DNA of 47,106 nt from JBAXBF01 sp034429745 (GTDB taxonomy: Bacteria; Chloroflexota; Anaerolineae; Anaerolineales; DRKV01), in NCBI GenBank assembly GCA_034429745.1, contig DAOUFY010000035.1:1-47106 (forward strand), given 5' to 3'. The position numbers and the translations under genes are program-made. How positions within the stretch are numbered: position 1 is the stretch's first letter; the number at the start of each line of letters is the position of its first letter. Below the pieces are notes generated by a model. It did no database searches. It saw nothing but the letters and a program-made list of their open reading frames with translations, and had not been told where the DNA came from. Below, piece after piece: positions 8,096 to 16,672 of this stretch.

Positions 8096-8193
8096 TTGAG
8101 AAGATATCGGAAAATGCATTTAAGATCATTTTATAGTTGTGATAGAACAAGAACAGGCTGGGTTGTGGCCACTAATAAACAGGGAAGAAAGAC

Positions 8194-8685
8194 ATGAATA
8201 AATTAGATCTTGACGAAATAGATGTAGAAATAATCAACATTCTTCAAAAAGACGCTCGCATGTCAGCGGTTGAAATAGCAAATCAATTAGGGGATGTGAG
8301 TCCTAGAGTGGTGCGCTATCGCATAGAAAAATTGATTGAAGCCGGCGTGATCACGCTGACGGCGATTGTCAATCCTCGGGCACTGGGTTATCAGATCCGT
8401 GCAGATGTCCTTATTCAATGCGAGCGAGGAATGATCACAGAGACTCTGCGTTATTTGGCGTCTTTAGAACGCGTAACCCGCGCTTGTGCAGTTACTGGTG
8501 ACCACGATATCAATATTACCGTAGTGGTTGAGTCTATGGAAGATCTCTATCAATTTGTTGAAGAGATCCAAGCAAATCCCGGTGTTCACCGTACCCACAC
8601 TTATGTGGTTTCCAATAAACTAAAGTTTTCCCATCAATGGAAGATTCCTAAAGAGATTATCGATCGAGTTAAGCGAAAGAAATAA
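8194..8685 (+). CDS. Lrp/AsnC-family transcriptional regulator
   Basis: Amino-acid-responsive DNA-binding regulator (163 aa, family size 150-165). The N-terminal helix-turn-helix is at about 8-60 (IDVEIINILQKDARMSAVEIANQLG, then SPRVVRYRIEKLIEAGVI). The C-terminal RAM/AsnC ligand-binding beta-alpha-beta domain is at about 68-145 (GDHDINITVVVESMEDLYQF). Proteins of this family assemble as dimers to octamers and bind amino acids. A LysE-type exporter is nearby on the other strand but separated by holA; control of it is possible but unproven. The gene converges on holA and a hairpin spans both ends. Confidence 0.93.
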   Translation: MNKLDLDEIDVEIINILQKDARMSAVEIANQLGDVSPRVVRYRIEKLIEAGVITLTAIVNPRALGYQIRADVLIQCERGMITETLRYLASLERVTRACAVTGDHDINITVVVESMEDLYQFVEEIQANPGVHRTHTYVVSNKLKFSHQWKIPKEIIDRVKRKK

Positions 8686-8709
8686 GGGCAGGTTAGGTAC
8701 TGCCCTTAT
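8682..8709. terminator. Shared hairpin between lrp-like gene and holA
   Basis: Perfect 10-bp stem (8682-8691 with 8700-8709) and 8-nt loop overlapping the stop codons of both converging genes. The T-rich flank is on the holA (minus) side; there is no T run on the plus side, so it works better for holA. Confidence 0.6.
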
Positions 8710-9706
8710 AAGTGATCGCTGCAATCAAGGTAAAAAGGGCAGTTTCCACAGTATTCTGGCTCGTTTTAACTTGCTCGTCAATTTCGCATAGGCGACGATA
8801 TATGGCTTTTAAAGTGGATAAGGAAAAGTGTTCAGCTTGGAGCTTGAGCTTCTTAGCCATGTATATGCGTCGCTGCAGCTCACTGACTTGATCTGCAATT
8901 TCCTGCATGACGGCGCCTTCATCCAGCAACGCACGTACCTGAATGAGCAAGCGGAATTGGCGAACAACCATCGCAAACACCTCAAGTGGCTCTTGCTGTT
9001 CAAGCAATAAAGAGAGTTTGTTAACCGCTTGATTATGATCACAGTTTCCAAGCGCATCAACAAAATCAAAAATGTTTTCCTCACGCTGACGAACAGTCAA
9101 TTCAAGTACATCACTTTCTTCGATCTTGCGTTGATAGTTTACATAGGCAAGCAATTTTTCAATTTCTTGTTTTAGGGAGTGAGTGTCTTCTCCTATGAGC
9201 TCTATCAATTGTTCGGCAGCAGCAAAACTAATGCGGTTATCTGCTTCTTTGCAAATTCTTTCCGCTAAAGCCTTGCCTTTGGGCAAAGGGAAACTTCGCA
9301 GGATAGCTTTTTCTTTAGGCTGGGCAGCCGCCCATTTCATCAGCCAATGATTGGGCTTAAGGGTTTGCCATTCAAAAGTATTTGTTTTTGAGTCATATTT
9401 ATTCTCATCGGCAATGGTGTTAATCCAAAGGGTTGAAGGAGGACAAGAGTCAAGCAGGCTGATAAAAGCGGTTCGGTCTGTCTCATTTTTAGGCAGAGAA
9501 AGGGCGGAAGTTAAAAGCACAATTCTTTGCTGAGCAAGGAAAGGGATTGAGAAAACCAACCTGTGCAGTTCATCTAGTGTGGTGGAACGACCATCCAATA
9601 CTGAAAAGTTGAGAGAAATGGCCGTCTCATCTCCTAGTTTTGCTTTTTCACCTAGAATAGCTTGTTCAATGGCTACTTCATCGTTACCGAAGAAAATGAT
9701 CACCAT
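8693..9706 (-). CDS. holA: DNA polymerase III subunit delta
   Basis: Clamp-loader wrench subunit that opens the sliding clamp at replication forks. The 337-aa length fits HolA. Features: N-terminal Rossmann-like region beginning MVIIFFGNDEV, the FSIPFLAQQRIVLL segment, a middle AAA+-like lid with the Q-L-I-E-L-I-G-E-D segment, and the C-terminal collar region ending in the R-L-C-E-I-D-E-Q-V-K helix typical of the family. It lies 4 nt downstream of the LysE-type gene and may share its transcript. Confidence 0.92.
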   Translation of the reverse strand: MVIIFFGNDEVAIEQAILGEKAKLGDETAISLNFSVLDGRSTTLDELHRLVFSIPFLAQQRIVLLTSALSLPKNETDRTAFISLLDSCPPSTLWINTIADENKYDSKTNTFEWQTLKPNHWLMKWAAAQPKEKAILRSFPLPKGKALAERICKEADNRISFAAAEQLIELIGEDTHSLKQEIEKLLAYVNYQRKIEESDVLELTVRQREENIFDFVDALGNCDHNQAVNKLSLLLEQQEPLEVFAMVVRQFRLLIQVRALLDEGAVMQEIADQVSELQRRIYMAKKLKLQAEHFSLSTLKAIYRRLCEIDEQVKTSQNTVETALFTLIAAITYKGST

Positions 9707-9710
9707 AAGT

Positions 9711-10364
9711 TTAGGAAGGCAAAAGTCCTTTCAATAAGAAGGAACACCCCAAATATATTAGGAATAAGCCGCATAGACTCATAATCACTTGGTAAACGGT
9801 TTGAGTCATCCAACGGCTGCCTTTTCCAATAACGGTTGAGAGAATAGTATTCCACGTGTAATCTGCGCTGATGTGACCTAGATAGAAGGCAGCGACTAAG
9901 ATGAGGCTTATTTCTCTAGCTTGGGCAAGGTAAGCCGATGCGACGGTTGCCCACCAAGCATACCAAAAAGGATTGCTGAGTGTTGCAAGCATGCCAAGAG
10001 ATATAATTTTCATGTACTGCATAGGCTGCTCGTGATCGTTTTTTGTTGGCAGGCGCATTTTGCCGCTGATTGCTCCATAGGTAAAATTGCCTCCCATCCA
10101 AATGAGGAGTACTCCTCCAAGGATGGCAATGATGGTGTGAATCAGCGGTTGCTGCAACGTTTGAGAAAGCCCGAAGGTGATTAAAAAAACAAGCATCAAT
10201 TCTAGGATAGCATGTCCGCTTGAGATGAGTGGGCCTACGATCCAGCCTCGATTTGGGCTTTGACTTACGACAGTTGCAGAAACAGGTCCCGGCGACATTA
10301 CTGCCCCAAGGGCAAGAGCAAAAGAGAATAAAAAATAGCTCAACGGTGAGGTAGCAATTTGCAT
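9711..10364 (-). CDS. LysE/RhtB-family transporter
   Basis: Inner-membrane exporter, probably of amino acids (217 aa, typical 200-220). The first helix carries MSPGPVSATV with the family PGP motif, followed by SSGHAILELMLVF, LGGVLLIWMGG and SNPFWYAWWATV, giving about six membrane segments. It sits upstream of holA (4-nt gap) and 39 nt downstream of the sugar dehydrogenase gene, so it could be the tail of the glycan operon. Substrate unknown. Confidence 0.85.
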   Translation of the reverse strand: MQIATSPLSYFLFSFALALGAVMSPGPVSATVVSQSPNRGWIVGPLISSGHAILELMLVFLITFGLSQTLQQPLIHTIIAILGGVLLIWMGGNFTYGAISGKMRLPTKNDHEQPMQYMKIISLGMLATLSNPFWYAWWATVASAYLAQAREISLILVAAFYLGHISADYTWNTILSTVIGKGSRWMTQTVYQVIMSLCGLFLIYLGCSFLLKGLLPS

Positions 10365-10403
10365 CAGTTTATCCTTATCTGAAGGTGCTGCTTGTTTAAT
10401 GGT

Positions 10404-11765
10404 TTATATATCATTTCCTTTGCCTAAGCAGCGGTAAATCCATTCCTCTTCGTCCAGAGGATGATGAGCGAAAACCCCGCGTCCATCAATGAAAATTGGC
10501 AGGCGCAAAACTGTCCTTAGCCGGTCTAAGTCGAGCGTTAGGTACTCACTATGGGCAACCATGAGGACGACAGCATGAGCATTTTCAGCAAGATGAATAA
10601 CATGTCCTTTGTATGGAGAAATGAATGGATCGTGTACAGCAACTTCTGCTCCCTCTTTTTGTAAATAGTCAATGAGAGTTTTTGTTGGGCTGTTGCGGTC
10701 GTCATCAGAATTTTCTAGATAGGCGTACCCTAAAACCAGGATGCGGGAACCTTGAAGGCTTCTCTTGCAAGTTGCCAGAGCATGCTGAAGGAGTTTGGCT
10801 ACTTCTAGGGGCATATGATCGTTGATATGACGGGCTGCGGGGATAAGATGAAGCGGCAGCTGTTTGTTTTTTACGCCATAAGCCAGCAGCCAAGGGTCCT
10901 TGGGAATACAATGCCCACCCACACCGGCGCCGGGCAAATGAACATTGCGACCTGGGCTTTTATTGACCAACTCGCGCACGCGCCACACATCGCTGTTGAG
11001 TGCCTGACAAATCAAAGCTAATTCATTGGCAAAGGCAATTTGTACGTCCCGGTAAGCATTTTCAGCTGTTTTCACAATCTCGGCGGTAACACAATCTGTC
11101 GGATCAAGATCGGCTTGGACGATATGACGATAGAGGCTGATCATCGCTTCAGCTGTTTGAGGAGTGTTTCCGCCGACTACGCGGCTAAGAGAACGCAAAT
11201 TGCTCAGAAGCTTGCCGGGCATCACTCGTTCGGGGCAATTGCCTAAAAAGAAATCTTGATTGACGCGTTTGCCGCTCTTTTCTTCGAGTATAGGCAGCAC
11301 TACCTCTCGCATAGTGCCTGGTGCAATAGTGGATTCAATGATCACTAAGGCATGCTGCTTGAGGTGAGGGGCTAAACTGTTGAGCGCAGAGCGCAGCGCC
11401 TCGTAACGCGGGATGTTGTTTTCATCCACTGGTGTTTCGACATCAATGAGGATAACATCGCGGCTGCTCAAAGCATCATATTGGGTAGTGGCTTTAAGTT
11501 TATCGTTATTTACAACCTTAGCCAAAAGCTCTGCCAAGCCGGGCTCTTTGCCTTCAATTGGTGAAATGCCTTGGTTAATCTTGTTTACTCTTTCTGGGAT
11601 AATCTCTACACCTAAAACGTCAAAGCCGGCATCAGAAAACATGCAGGCAACGGGCAGCCCAACATATCCTAGCCCGATAACAGCTAATTTTGCTTGTTTT
11701 GATTCAATATTCTGCTTTAGATTCGATAATGCAAGATGATTTTCATGTATAGCTGGAGCTTCCAT
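10404..11765 (-). CDS. wbpA: UDP-N-acetylglucosamine 6-dehydrogenase (WbpA-type)
   Basis: NAD-dependent nucleotide-sugar dehydrogenase that oxidises C6 of a UDP-HexNAc to the uronic acid. Motifs: Rossmann AVIGLGYVGLPVA at the N-terminus, the E-S-T-I-A-P-G-T segment, the NCPERVMPG loop, and the catalytic cysteine in GVGGHCIPKDPW. The start is placed at ATG 11765 (453 aa) because GAGG lies 6 nt upstream; a longer version starting at 11819 would overlap the previous gene by 77 nt. It overlaps the oxidoreductase gene by 23 nt. With WbpB-, WbpE- and WbpD-like neighbours the likely substrate is UDP-GlcNAc. UDP-ManNAc dehydrogenase is the main alternative. Confidence 0.85.
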   Translation of the reverse strand: MEAPAIHENHLALSNLKQNIESKQAKLAVIGLGYVGLPVACMFSDAGFDVLGVEIIPERVNKINQGISPIEGKEPGLAELLAKVVNNDKLKATTQYDALSSRDVILIDVETPVDENNIPRYEALRSALNSLAPHLKQHALVIIESTIAPGTMREVVLPILEEKSGKRVNQDFFLGNCPERVMPGKLLSNLRSLSRVVGGNTPQTAEAMISLYRHIVQADLDPTDCVTAEIVKTAENAYRDVQIAFANELALICQALNSDVWRVRELVNKSPGRNVHLPGAGVGGHCIPKDPWLLAYGVKNKQLPLHLIPAARHINDHMPLEVAKLLQHALATCKRSLQGSRILVLGYAYLENSDDDRNSPTKTLIDYLQKEGAEVAVHDPFISPYKGHVIHLAENAHAVVLMVAHSEYLTLDLDRLRTVLRLPIFIDGRGVFAHHPLDEEEWIYRCLGKGNDI

Positions 11766-12759
11766 TACTAACCTCAATAACTTTATGCTGCTGTCCCGAT
11801 TCGATGAGGGATAGAGCAAGACTTAATGCGGCTAAGCCATCTTCACCACTGACAGGGACAGGTGTATCGTTGATGACTGCGTTCACAAAAGCCTGAATTT
11901 CTGCTTTAAGGGGTTCATAGCGCTGCAAAGCAAAGCGTATCATTGTACCTTCGCTAACGCCTTTAAGGGTGCGCAAGTCAGAGAAGAGCATATCGCTTGC
12001 TTGAGCGTTCTCGTAAAAATACAGATCCTGGGTTAAGTCATCCACTTTGAATAATCCTTTTTCACCCAAGACAAAAATTTCACGTACCTTAACCGGCGTA
12101 AGCCAGTTGATTTCTAAGGCGGCTGTAATGCTGTTGGGGAAACGAAGCAAACCGAAAACTAAGTCCTCATGATCCGTATGGATGCGCTGCTCAATTTCGG
12201 CAAAAAGTCGCAGGGGTTCTTGTTCTATAATGAAACGCATAATGTCAAGGTCATGAGGAGCGAGGTCAATGACAGCTCCGACATCGCGGATGCGGGCGGG
12301 GAAGGGTCCAACGCGGCGGCACAGAAGCTGGAAGATGCGTCCACATTCACCGTTTTGCAGCCGCTGTTTCAATGCTTGAATAGCAGGGTTGAAACGCACG
12401 ACATGGCCTACCATCAGTTTCTTTTTAGCATTTTTTGCAGCGTTGATGATGCGCAGTGCACCTTCGCGAGTTGAAGCGATAGGTTTTTCAACGAGCACGT
12501 GAGTGCCTGCCTCAAAAGCTGCCTGAGCTGCTTCCTCATGAAGGGCGGTAGGTACGGCAATAGATACAGCATCAGGTTTTTCTTTTTCAAGCAGCTGACG
12601 GTAATCGGAATAAGCGCGTACGCTGTAGGCAGCTGCGACTTTTTCAGCCACTTGAATTTGGCTGTCAGCAACGGCACATAATTCTACTTGTGGCAGCTCG
12701 CTATAGATACGGGCATGATTCTTGCCCATAGAACCAACACCAATAACGGCAACTTTCAT
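11743..12759 (-). CDS. wbpB: UDP-GlcNAcA 3-dehydrogenase-like (WbpB/WlbA type)
   Basis: Gfo/Idh/MocA-family NAD(P) oxidoreductase (338 aa). It has the N-terminal Rossmann motif VIGVGSMGKNHARIY, the family signature HVLVEKPIAST (residues about 87-97), and the C-terminal sheet domain with DLAPHDLDIMRFI. In the WbpA/B/E/D pathway this enzyme oxidises C3 of UDP-GlcNAcA to the 3-keto sugar for the aminotransferase. Function is taken from operon context; the fold alone would permit many sugar substrates. It sits 18 nt after the aminotransferase gene and overlaps the next gene. Confidence 0.8.
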   Translation of the reverse strand: MKVAVIGVGSMGKNHARIYSELPQVELCAVADSQIQVAEKVAAAYSVRAYSDYRQLLEKEKPDAVSIAVPTALHEEAAQAAFEAGTHVLVEKPIASTREGALRIINAAKNAKKKLMVGHVVRFNPAIQALKQRLQNGECGRIFQLLCRRVGPFPARIRDVGAVIDLAPHDLDIMRFIIEQEPLRLFAEIEQRIHTDHEDLVFGLLRFPNSITAALEINWLTPVKVREIFVLGEKGLFKVDDLTQDLYFYENAQASDMLFSDLRTLKGVSEGTMIRFALQRYEPLKAEIQAFVNAVINDTPVPVSGEDGLAALSLALSLIESGQQHKVIEVSNGSSSYT

Positions 12760-12777
12760 GATCCCTCTCCTTAGCCT

Positions 12778-13854
12778 TTATGCCATAAACTCATTAACTG
12801 CTTGGACGATGGCTTCCAAATCTGCTTGGGTGAGAGCAGGGTGCACAGGCAGAGAAAGCACTTCGGCAGCGGCTTTTTCAGCTTCTGGCAGGGTTTGGTT
12901 GTAGTGCAATTTTTCTACATAATAACTTTGTTTGTGAATTGGTACAGGGTAATATATTCCTGTGCCGATCCCTTTTTCGTTTAAGTGTTTTTCTAAGGCA
13001 TCGCGCTTTCCGTTTGGCACACGGATGGTGTACTGATGAAATACATGCACATAACCTTCAGGGACAGTAGGGGTGATGACCCCTTTCAAATGAGCACTCA
13101 GATAGGCGGCATTTTTCTGGCGAGCAGCGTTGAATTGTTCTAGCTTGTGGAGTTGTGCTAAGCCAATGGCGGCATGAACATCGGTCATGCGGAAGTTGAA
13201 ACCAAGCTCATCGTGATAGTAGCGTCGTTTCATTCCGTGCTGACGGATAATGCGGCATTCCTCTGCTAATTTTTCATCATTGGTGGTAATCATTCCCCCT
13301 TCTGCGGAGGTGATGTTTTTCGTTGGGTAAAGGGAAAATGTGCCGGTGCCAAAAGACCCTACTCTTTTGCCTTTATACATTGCCCCATGACTTTGACAGG
13401 CGTCCTCAATGATTACTAAATTGTGTTTCTTGGCAATGGCAAGGATCGCGTCCATATCGCAGCTGAGCCCAAAGAGGTGAACTGGCATGATAGCTTTGGT
13501 ACGCGGTGTGATGGCTTTCTCAATGAGAGCGGGATTGATGTTAAACGTAATTGGGTCAATATCCACAAATACAGGCTTTGCCCCCACAAATAAAATGCTG
13601 TTGGCAGAAGCAATAAAAGTAAATGGAGAAGTAATGACTTCATCTCCATCCCCTATTCCATGGGCTAGGATGGCTGTGTGGAGAGCTGTTGTACCCGATG
13701 TGGTTGCGATGGCATGTTCCACTCCGCACATTTTTGCGAAAGCTTCTTCAAAGGCTTTTACGCGCGGCCCTTGGGCAATTACGCCGGATTCAAGTACTTC
13801 TATAACTGCTTTTTTTTCTTCTTCACCGATCAAAGGTTTTGCAATAGGAATCAT
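12778..13854 (-). CDS. wbpE: DegT/DnrJ/EryC1 sugar aminotransferase (WbpE/WlbC type)
   Basis: PLP enzyme predicted to transaminate the 3-keto group of the UDP-sugar. Visible: G-T-T-A-L-H-T-A near the phosphate site, ITSPFTFIASANSI, the IIEDACQSHGA aspartate segment and the PLP-binding lysine in SLYPTKNITSAEGG. ATG 13854 (358 aa) is chosen because it makes an ATGA overlap with the acetyltransferase stop and has GGGAG 8 nt upstream; an ATG at 13869 would contain that ribosome site. The family is certain; the exact sugar comes from the neighbours. Confidence 0.88.
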   Translation of the reverse strand: MIPIAKPLIGEEEKKAVIEVLESGVIAQGPRVKAFEEAFAKMCGVEHAIATTSGTTALHTAILAHGIGDGDEVITSPFTFIASANSILFVGAKPVFVDIDPITFNINPALIEKAITPRTKAIMPVHLFGLSCDMDAILAIAKKHNLVIIEDACQSHGAMYKGKRVGSFGTGTFSLYPTKNITSAEGGMITTNDEKLAEECRIIRQHGMKRRYYHDELGFNFRMTDVHAAIGLAQLHKLEQFNAARQKNAAYLSAHLKGVITPTVPEGYVHVFHQYTIRVPNGKRDALEKHLNEKGIGTGIYYPVPIHKQSYYVEKLHYNQTLPEAEKAAAEVLSLPVHPALTQADLEAIVQAVNEFMA

Positions 13855-14456
13855 CGAATTTTCTCCCAATCAGTTTTTAGGATTTGAATAATTTGATTGC
13901 ATTTTGGACAGCGGGCAATGACAAACTGCTCATTTTGGCTTTCTTTTTCAAGCCGTTCACCACAGGGACAAACAAAACCATGCAAGCGGGCAGGGTTGCC
14001 CCAAACTAACCCGTAATCGGGCACATCTTTGCTGACAACGCTGCCAGAACCGATCATTGCCCATGCTCCAATTGTTGTACCACAAATGATAGTGGAATTA
14101 GCCCCAATAGCTGCACCGCGTTTTATCAAAGTCTTTGAAAGCACCCAATCGTCTGCGCTTTTTAACGAGCCGTCCGGGTTCACGGCACGCGGACGCAAGT
14201 CATTGGTAAAGCAAACATGAGGTCCGACGAATACTCCATCTTCAATAGTTACCCCGTGATAAACAGAAACGTAGTTCTGGATCTTAACATTATTTCCAAT
14301 CGAAACCCCAGCATCTATATAGACGCCTTTGCTGAGAATACAGTTTTCGCCTAGGCTGGCGTTTTCCCGTACTTGCACATGATTCCAAATGGCTGAGCCA
14401 TCGCCAATTTTTGCTTGAGGTGATACTTCCGCTGTAGGGTGAATGCGTATCGGCAT
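13851..14456 (-). CDS. wbpD: Hexapeptide-repeat N-acetyltransferase (WbpD/WlbB type) with zinc-ribbon-like tail
   Basis: Left-handed beta-helix acyltransferase that should N-acetylate the 3-amino sugar made by the neighbouring aminotransferase. Repeats of the I/V-G-x-x-x type run through the first two thirds (for example GDGSAIWNHVQV, GENCILSKGVYI, IGANSTIICGTTIG), with the active-site-type histidine in YHGVTIEDGVFVGPHVCF. The C-terminus carries CPCG and CPKC pairs, resembling a zinc ribbon. ATG 14456 (201 aa) has AAGGAG 7 nt upstream; a longer start at 14495 lacks one. It is the first gene of the four-gene pathway. Confidence 0.88.
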   Translation of the reverse strand: MPIRIHPTAEVSPQAKIGDGSAIWNHVQVRENASLGENCILSKGVYIDAGVSIGNNVKIQNYVSVYHGVTIEDGVFVGPHVCFTNDLRPRAVNPDGSLKSADDWVLSKTLIKRGAAIGANSTIICGTTIGAWAMIGSGSVVSKDVPDYGLVWGNPARLHGFVCPCGERLEKESQNEQFVIARCPKCNQIIQILKTDWEKIR

Positions 14457-14526
14457 ATTTTTTCTCCTTGATGGATGGAATTTTTTATTATTCAACTAGT
14501 GCAATATTTTACTTGATTTTCTCTTT

Positions 14527-14555
14527 TTGAGAGACTTCATTTTTCATAGTATAAT
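14527..14555 (+). promoter_or_regulatory. Strong promoter for the peptide importer genes
   Basis: TTGAGA (5 of 6) at 14527-14532, 17-nt spacer, consensus TATAAT at 14550-14555. It lies in the 136-nt divergent gap between the glycan operon and the ABC importer. Confidence 0.8.
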
Positions 14556-14592
14556 TAACTAAGCTTATCAAATTAGAGAGAAACGCTTTTCT

Positions 14593-15579
14593 ATGCAAAA
14601 AATTTGCTTATCCGTAAATTCACTCACCACTACTTTCCGTACTGATGAAGGAGTAGTTCATGCAGTAAATGGCATCTCGTTTGATGTTAATGAAGGTGAA
14701 ACGCTGGGTATTGTAGGGGAAAGTGGCTGCGGTAAAAGCGTTTCTATGCTTTCGATTATGCGTTTGCTGCCTCAACCTCCTGCCAAGATTCAAGCCGAAT
14801 CCATCCGCTTTTTTGATATAGAGCTGACTAAGCTTTCTGAAGAAGAAATGCAGCACTTGCGCGGCAGGCAAATGGCAATGGTTTTTCAGGATCCTATGAC
14901 ATTTCTCAACCCTGTATTGACCATTGGCTTTCAATTGATGGAACCATTAAGAGTTCATTTGAACTTTACCGAACAGCAAGCCCGCGAACGGGCTGAAGAA
15001 TTGCTTCAGATGGTAGGCATTCCTGAAGCGCGTCTTAGGCTTAAGGATTACCCGCATCAATTTTCAGGAGGTATGCGGCAGCGGGTAATGATCGCGATGG
15101 CTTTAGCTTGCAATCCTCCATTGGTAATTGCAGATGAACCGACAACTGCTTTGGATGTAACCATCCAAGCTCAAATTGTGGAATTAGTCAAGCGTTTGCG
15201 TGATGAATTTAAGATGACCCTAATCTGGATCACTCATGATTTGGCAGTAGTAGCTGGTTTGGCAAATCGAGTAATCGTAATGTATGCTGGGCACATAATG
15301 GAAGATGCACCAATAGAAATGTTATACGCGGAACCGCTGCACCCTTATACAGCTGCATTGCTGCGGGCTTTGCCTAAGCTGGATCGAGTTACAGGGAGTC
15401 GCTTGGAGACCATACCTGGTTTGCCGCCGGATCTTATCTATCTGCCGAAAGGATGCCCCTATGCACCGCGTTGCAGGTACAAGCAGGAAATTTGCATGCA
15501 GCAAATGCCTCCCTTAGAAAAACGCGATGGAAGGCGGATTGCTTGTTGGGTGGATGTTCATACAGGTAGGTTAAGATGA
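14593..15579 (+). CDS. Oligopeptide/dipeptide ABC importer ATPase (OppD/DppD type)
   Basis: Cytoplasmic ATPase of a family-5 peptide-type importer (328 aa). Walker A GESGCGKS near 44-51, Q-loop MVFQDPM, signature FSGGMRQR, Walker B PLVIADEPTTALD and the H-loop ITHD are all present. The C-terminal oligopeptide-transporter extension includes the cysteine cluster GCPYAPRCRY...C, which binds an iron-sulfur cluster in some relatives. The stop overlaps the next start in an ATGA. Ribosome site is weak (GAGAG). Confidence 0.93.
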   Translation: MQKICLSVNSLTTTFRTDEGVVHAVNGISFDVNEGETLGIVGESGCGKSVSMLSIMRLLPQPPAKIQAESIRFFDIELTKLSEEEMQHLRGRQMAMVFQDPMTFLNPVLTIGFQLMEPLRVHLNFTEQQARERAEELLQMVGIPEARLRLKDYPHQFSGGMRQRVMIAMALACNPPLVIADEPTTALDVTIQAQIVELVKRLRDEFKMTLIWITHDLAVVAGLANRVIVMYAGHIMEDAPIEMLYAEPLHPYTAALLRALPKLDRVTGSRLETIPGLPPDLIYLPKGCPYAPRCRYKQEICMQQMPPLEKRDGRRIACWVDVHTGRLR

Positions 15580-16562
15580 CTGAACAGCAAAAACCAATCT
15601 TGATTCGCGTTGAGCATTTGACTAAAGGCTTTCCAATTAAACGAGGAGTTGTTTTTCGACGTCAGGTAGGTTCTATTCAAGCAGTCGAAGATGTATCTTT
15701 TAATATTTACCAAGGGGAAACCTTAGGCTTAGTGGGAGAAAGCGGCTGCGGGAAAACGACCTTAGGCAGAACCATTATCCAGCTATATCAGGCTACTAAG
15801 GGCAAAGTGTTCTATGGTGAGCAGGAATTAACCGCGATGCATGGAGAGGAACTAAGAAAATTCCGACGCAACATGCAAATGGTGTTTCAAGATCCATATG
15901 CATCGCTTAATCCGCGTATGACCGTGGGAAGCATTCTTGCAGAACCTTTGATCGTACATCAGATAGGAACTCATCAAGAACGAGTAGCGCGGATTCAAGA
16001 GTTGTTAAAGTTGGTAGGACTAAATCCCTATTTCACCAATCGCTATCCGCATGAATTTTCGGGAGGGCAGCGCCAAAGGATTTGTATTGCTCGGGCTCTT
16101 GCCCTTCAACCGCAATTCATTATTTGTGATGAACCGATTGCAGCGTTGGATGTCTCTATTCAAGCACAAGTTGTCAATTTGCTGCAGGATTTGCAGGAGA
16201 AGTATCATCTTACTTATTTATTCATTGCTCATGACTTAAGCATGGTTCGGCACATTTCGCATCACATTGCGGTTATGTATTTAGGCAAAATGGTGGAGCT
16301 AGCTGATCGGGATGAAATTTATGAGCATGCTGCACATCCCTATACCCAAGCTTTGCTGTCGGCAGTGCCCATACCCGATCCGTTAAAAGAACGAATGAGA
16401 AAACGCATTATTTTGGAAGGAGATGTACCGAGCCCGGCTAACCCTCCCAGCGGTTGTCGGTTTCACCCTCGCTGCCCCATTGTAATGGATGTATGCAAGC
16501 AAGAAGTACCGGAGTGGAGAGAGATTTCAGCTGGACATTGGGTAGCATGTCATGCGGTTTGA
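15576..16562 (+). CDS. Oligopeptide/dipeptide ABC importer ATPase (OppF/DppF type)
   Basis: Second ATPase of the importer (328 aa), expected to pair with the preceding subunit. Walker A GESGCGKTT, Q-loop MVFQDPYASLNPR, signature FSGGQRQR, Walker B FIICDEPIAALD and IAHD are visible. The end carries the family cysteine motif (PSGCRFHPRCPIVMDVC). It is translationally coupled by a 4-nt overlap to the upstream ATPase gene. A hairpin with a short T run follows before the binding-protein gene. Confidence 0.93.
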   Translation: MTEQQKPILIRVEHLTKGFPIKRGVVFRRQVGSIQAVEDVSFNIYQGETLGLVGESGCGKTTLGRTIIQLYQATKGKVFYGEQELTAMHGEELRKFRRNMQMVFQDPYASLNPRMTVGSILAEPLIVHQIGTHQERVARIQELLKLVGLNPYFTNRYPHEFSGGQRQRICIARALALQPQFIICDEPIAALDVSIQAQVVNLLQDLQEKYHLTYLFIAHDLSMVRHISHHIAVMYLGKMVELADRDEIYEHAAHPYTQALLSAVPIPDPLKERMRKRIILEGDVPSPANPPSGCRFHPRCPIVMDVCKQEVPEWREISAGHWVACHAV

Positions 16563-16576
16563 AAAGGCTATTCGGT

Positions 16577-16620
16577 AAAAGCACAAATTCCTCGCCATGG
16601 GCTTGAACCGAGTGCTTTTT
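16577..16620 (+). terminator. Weak terminator or attenuating hairpin before the binding-protein gene
   Basis: AAAAGCAC at 16577-16584 pairs with GTGCTTTT at 16612-16619, ending in a T5 run. Loop is 27 nt. A second pairing, 16572-16576 with 16607-16611, interleaves with it, so the two are alternative or form a pseudoknot. Confidence 0.45.
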
Positions 16621-16672
16621 AAAACAAATTGGTTGCAGTAAAAATCATTATATTCTATAGGAGGAGTGTTCT

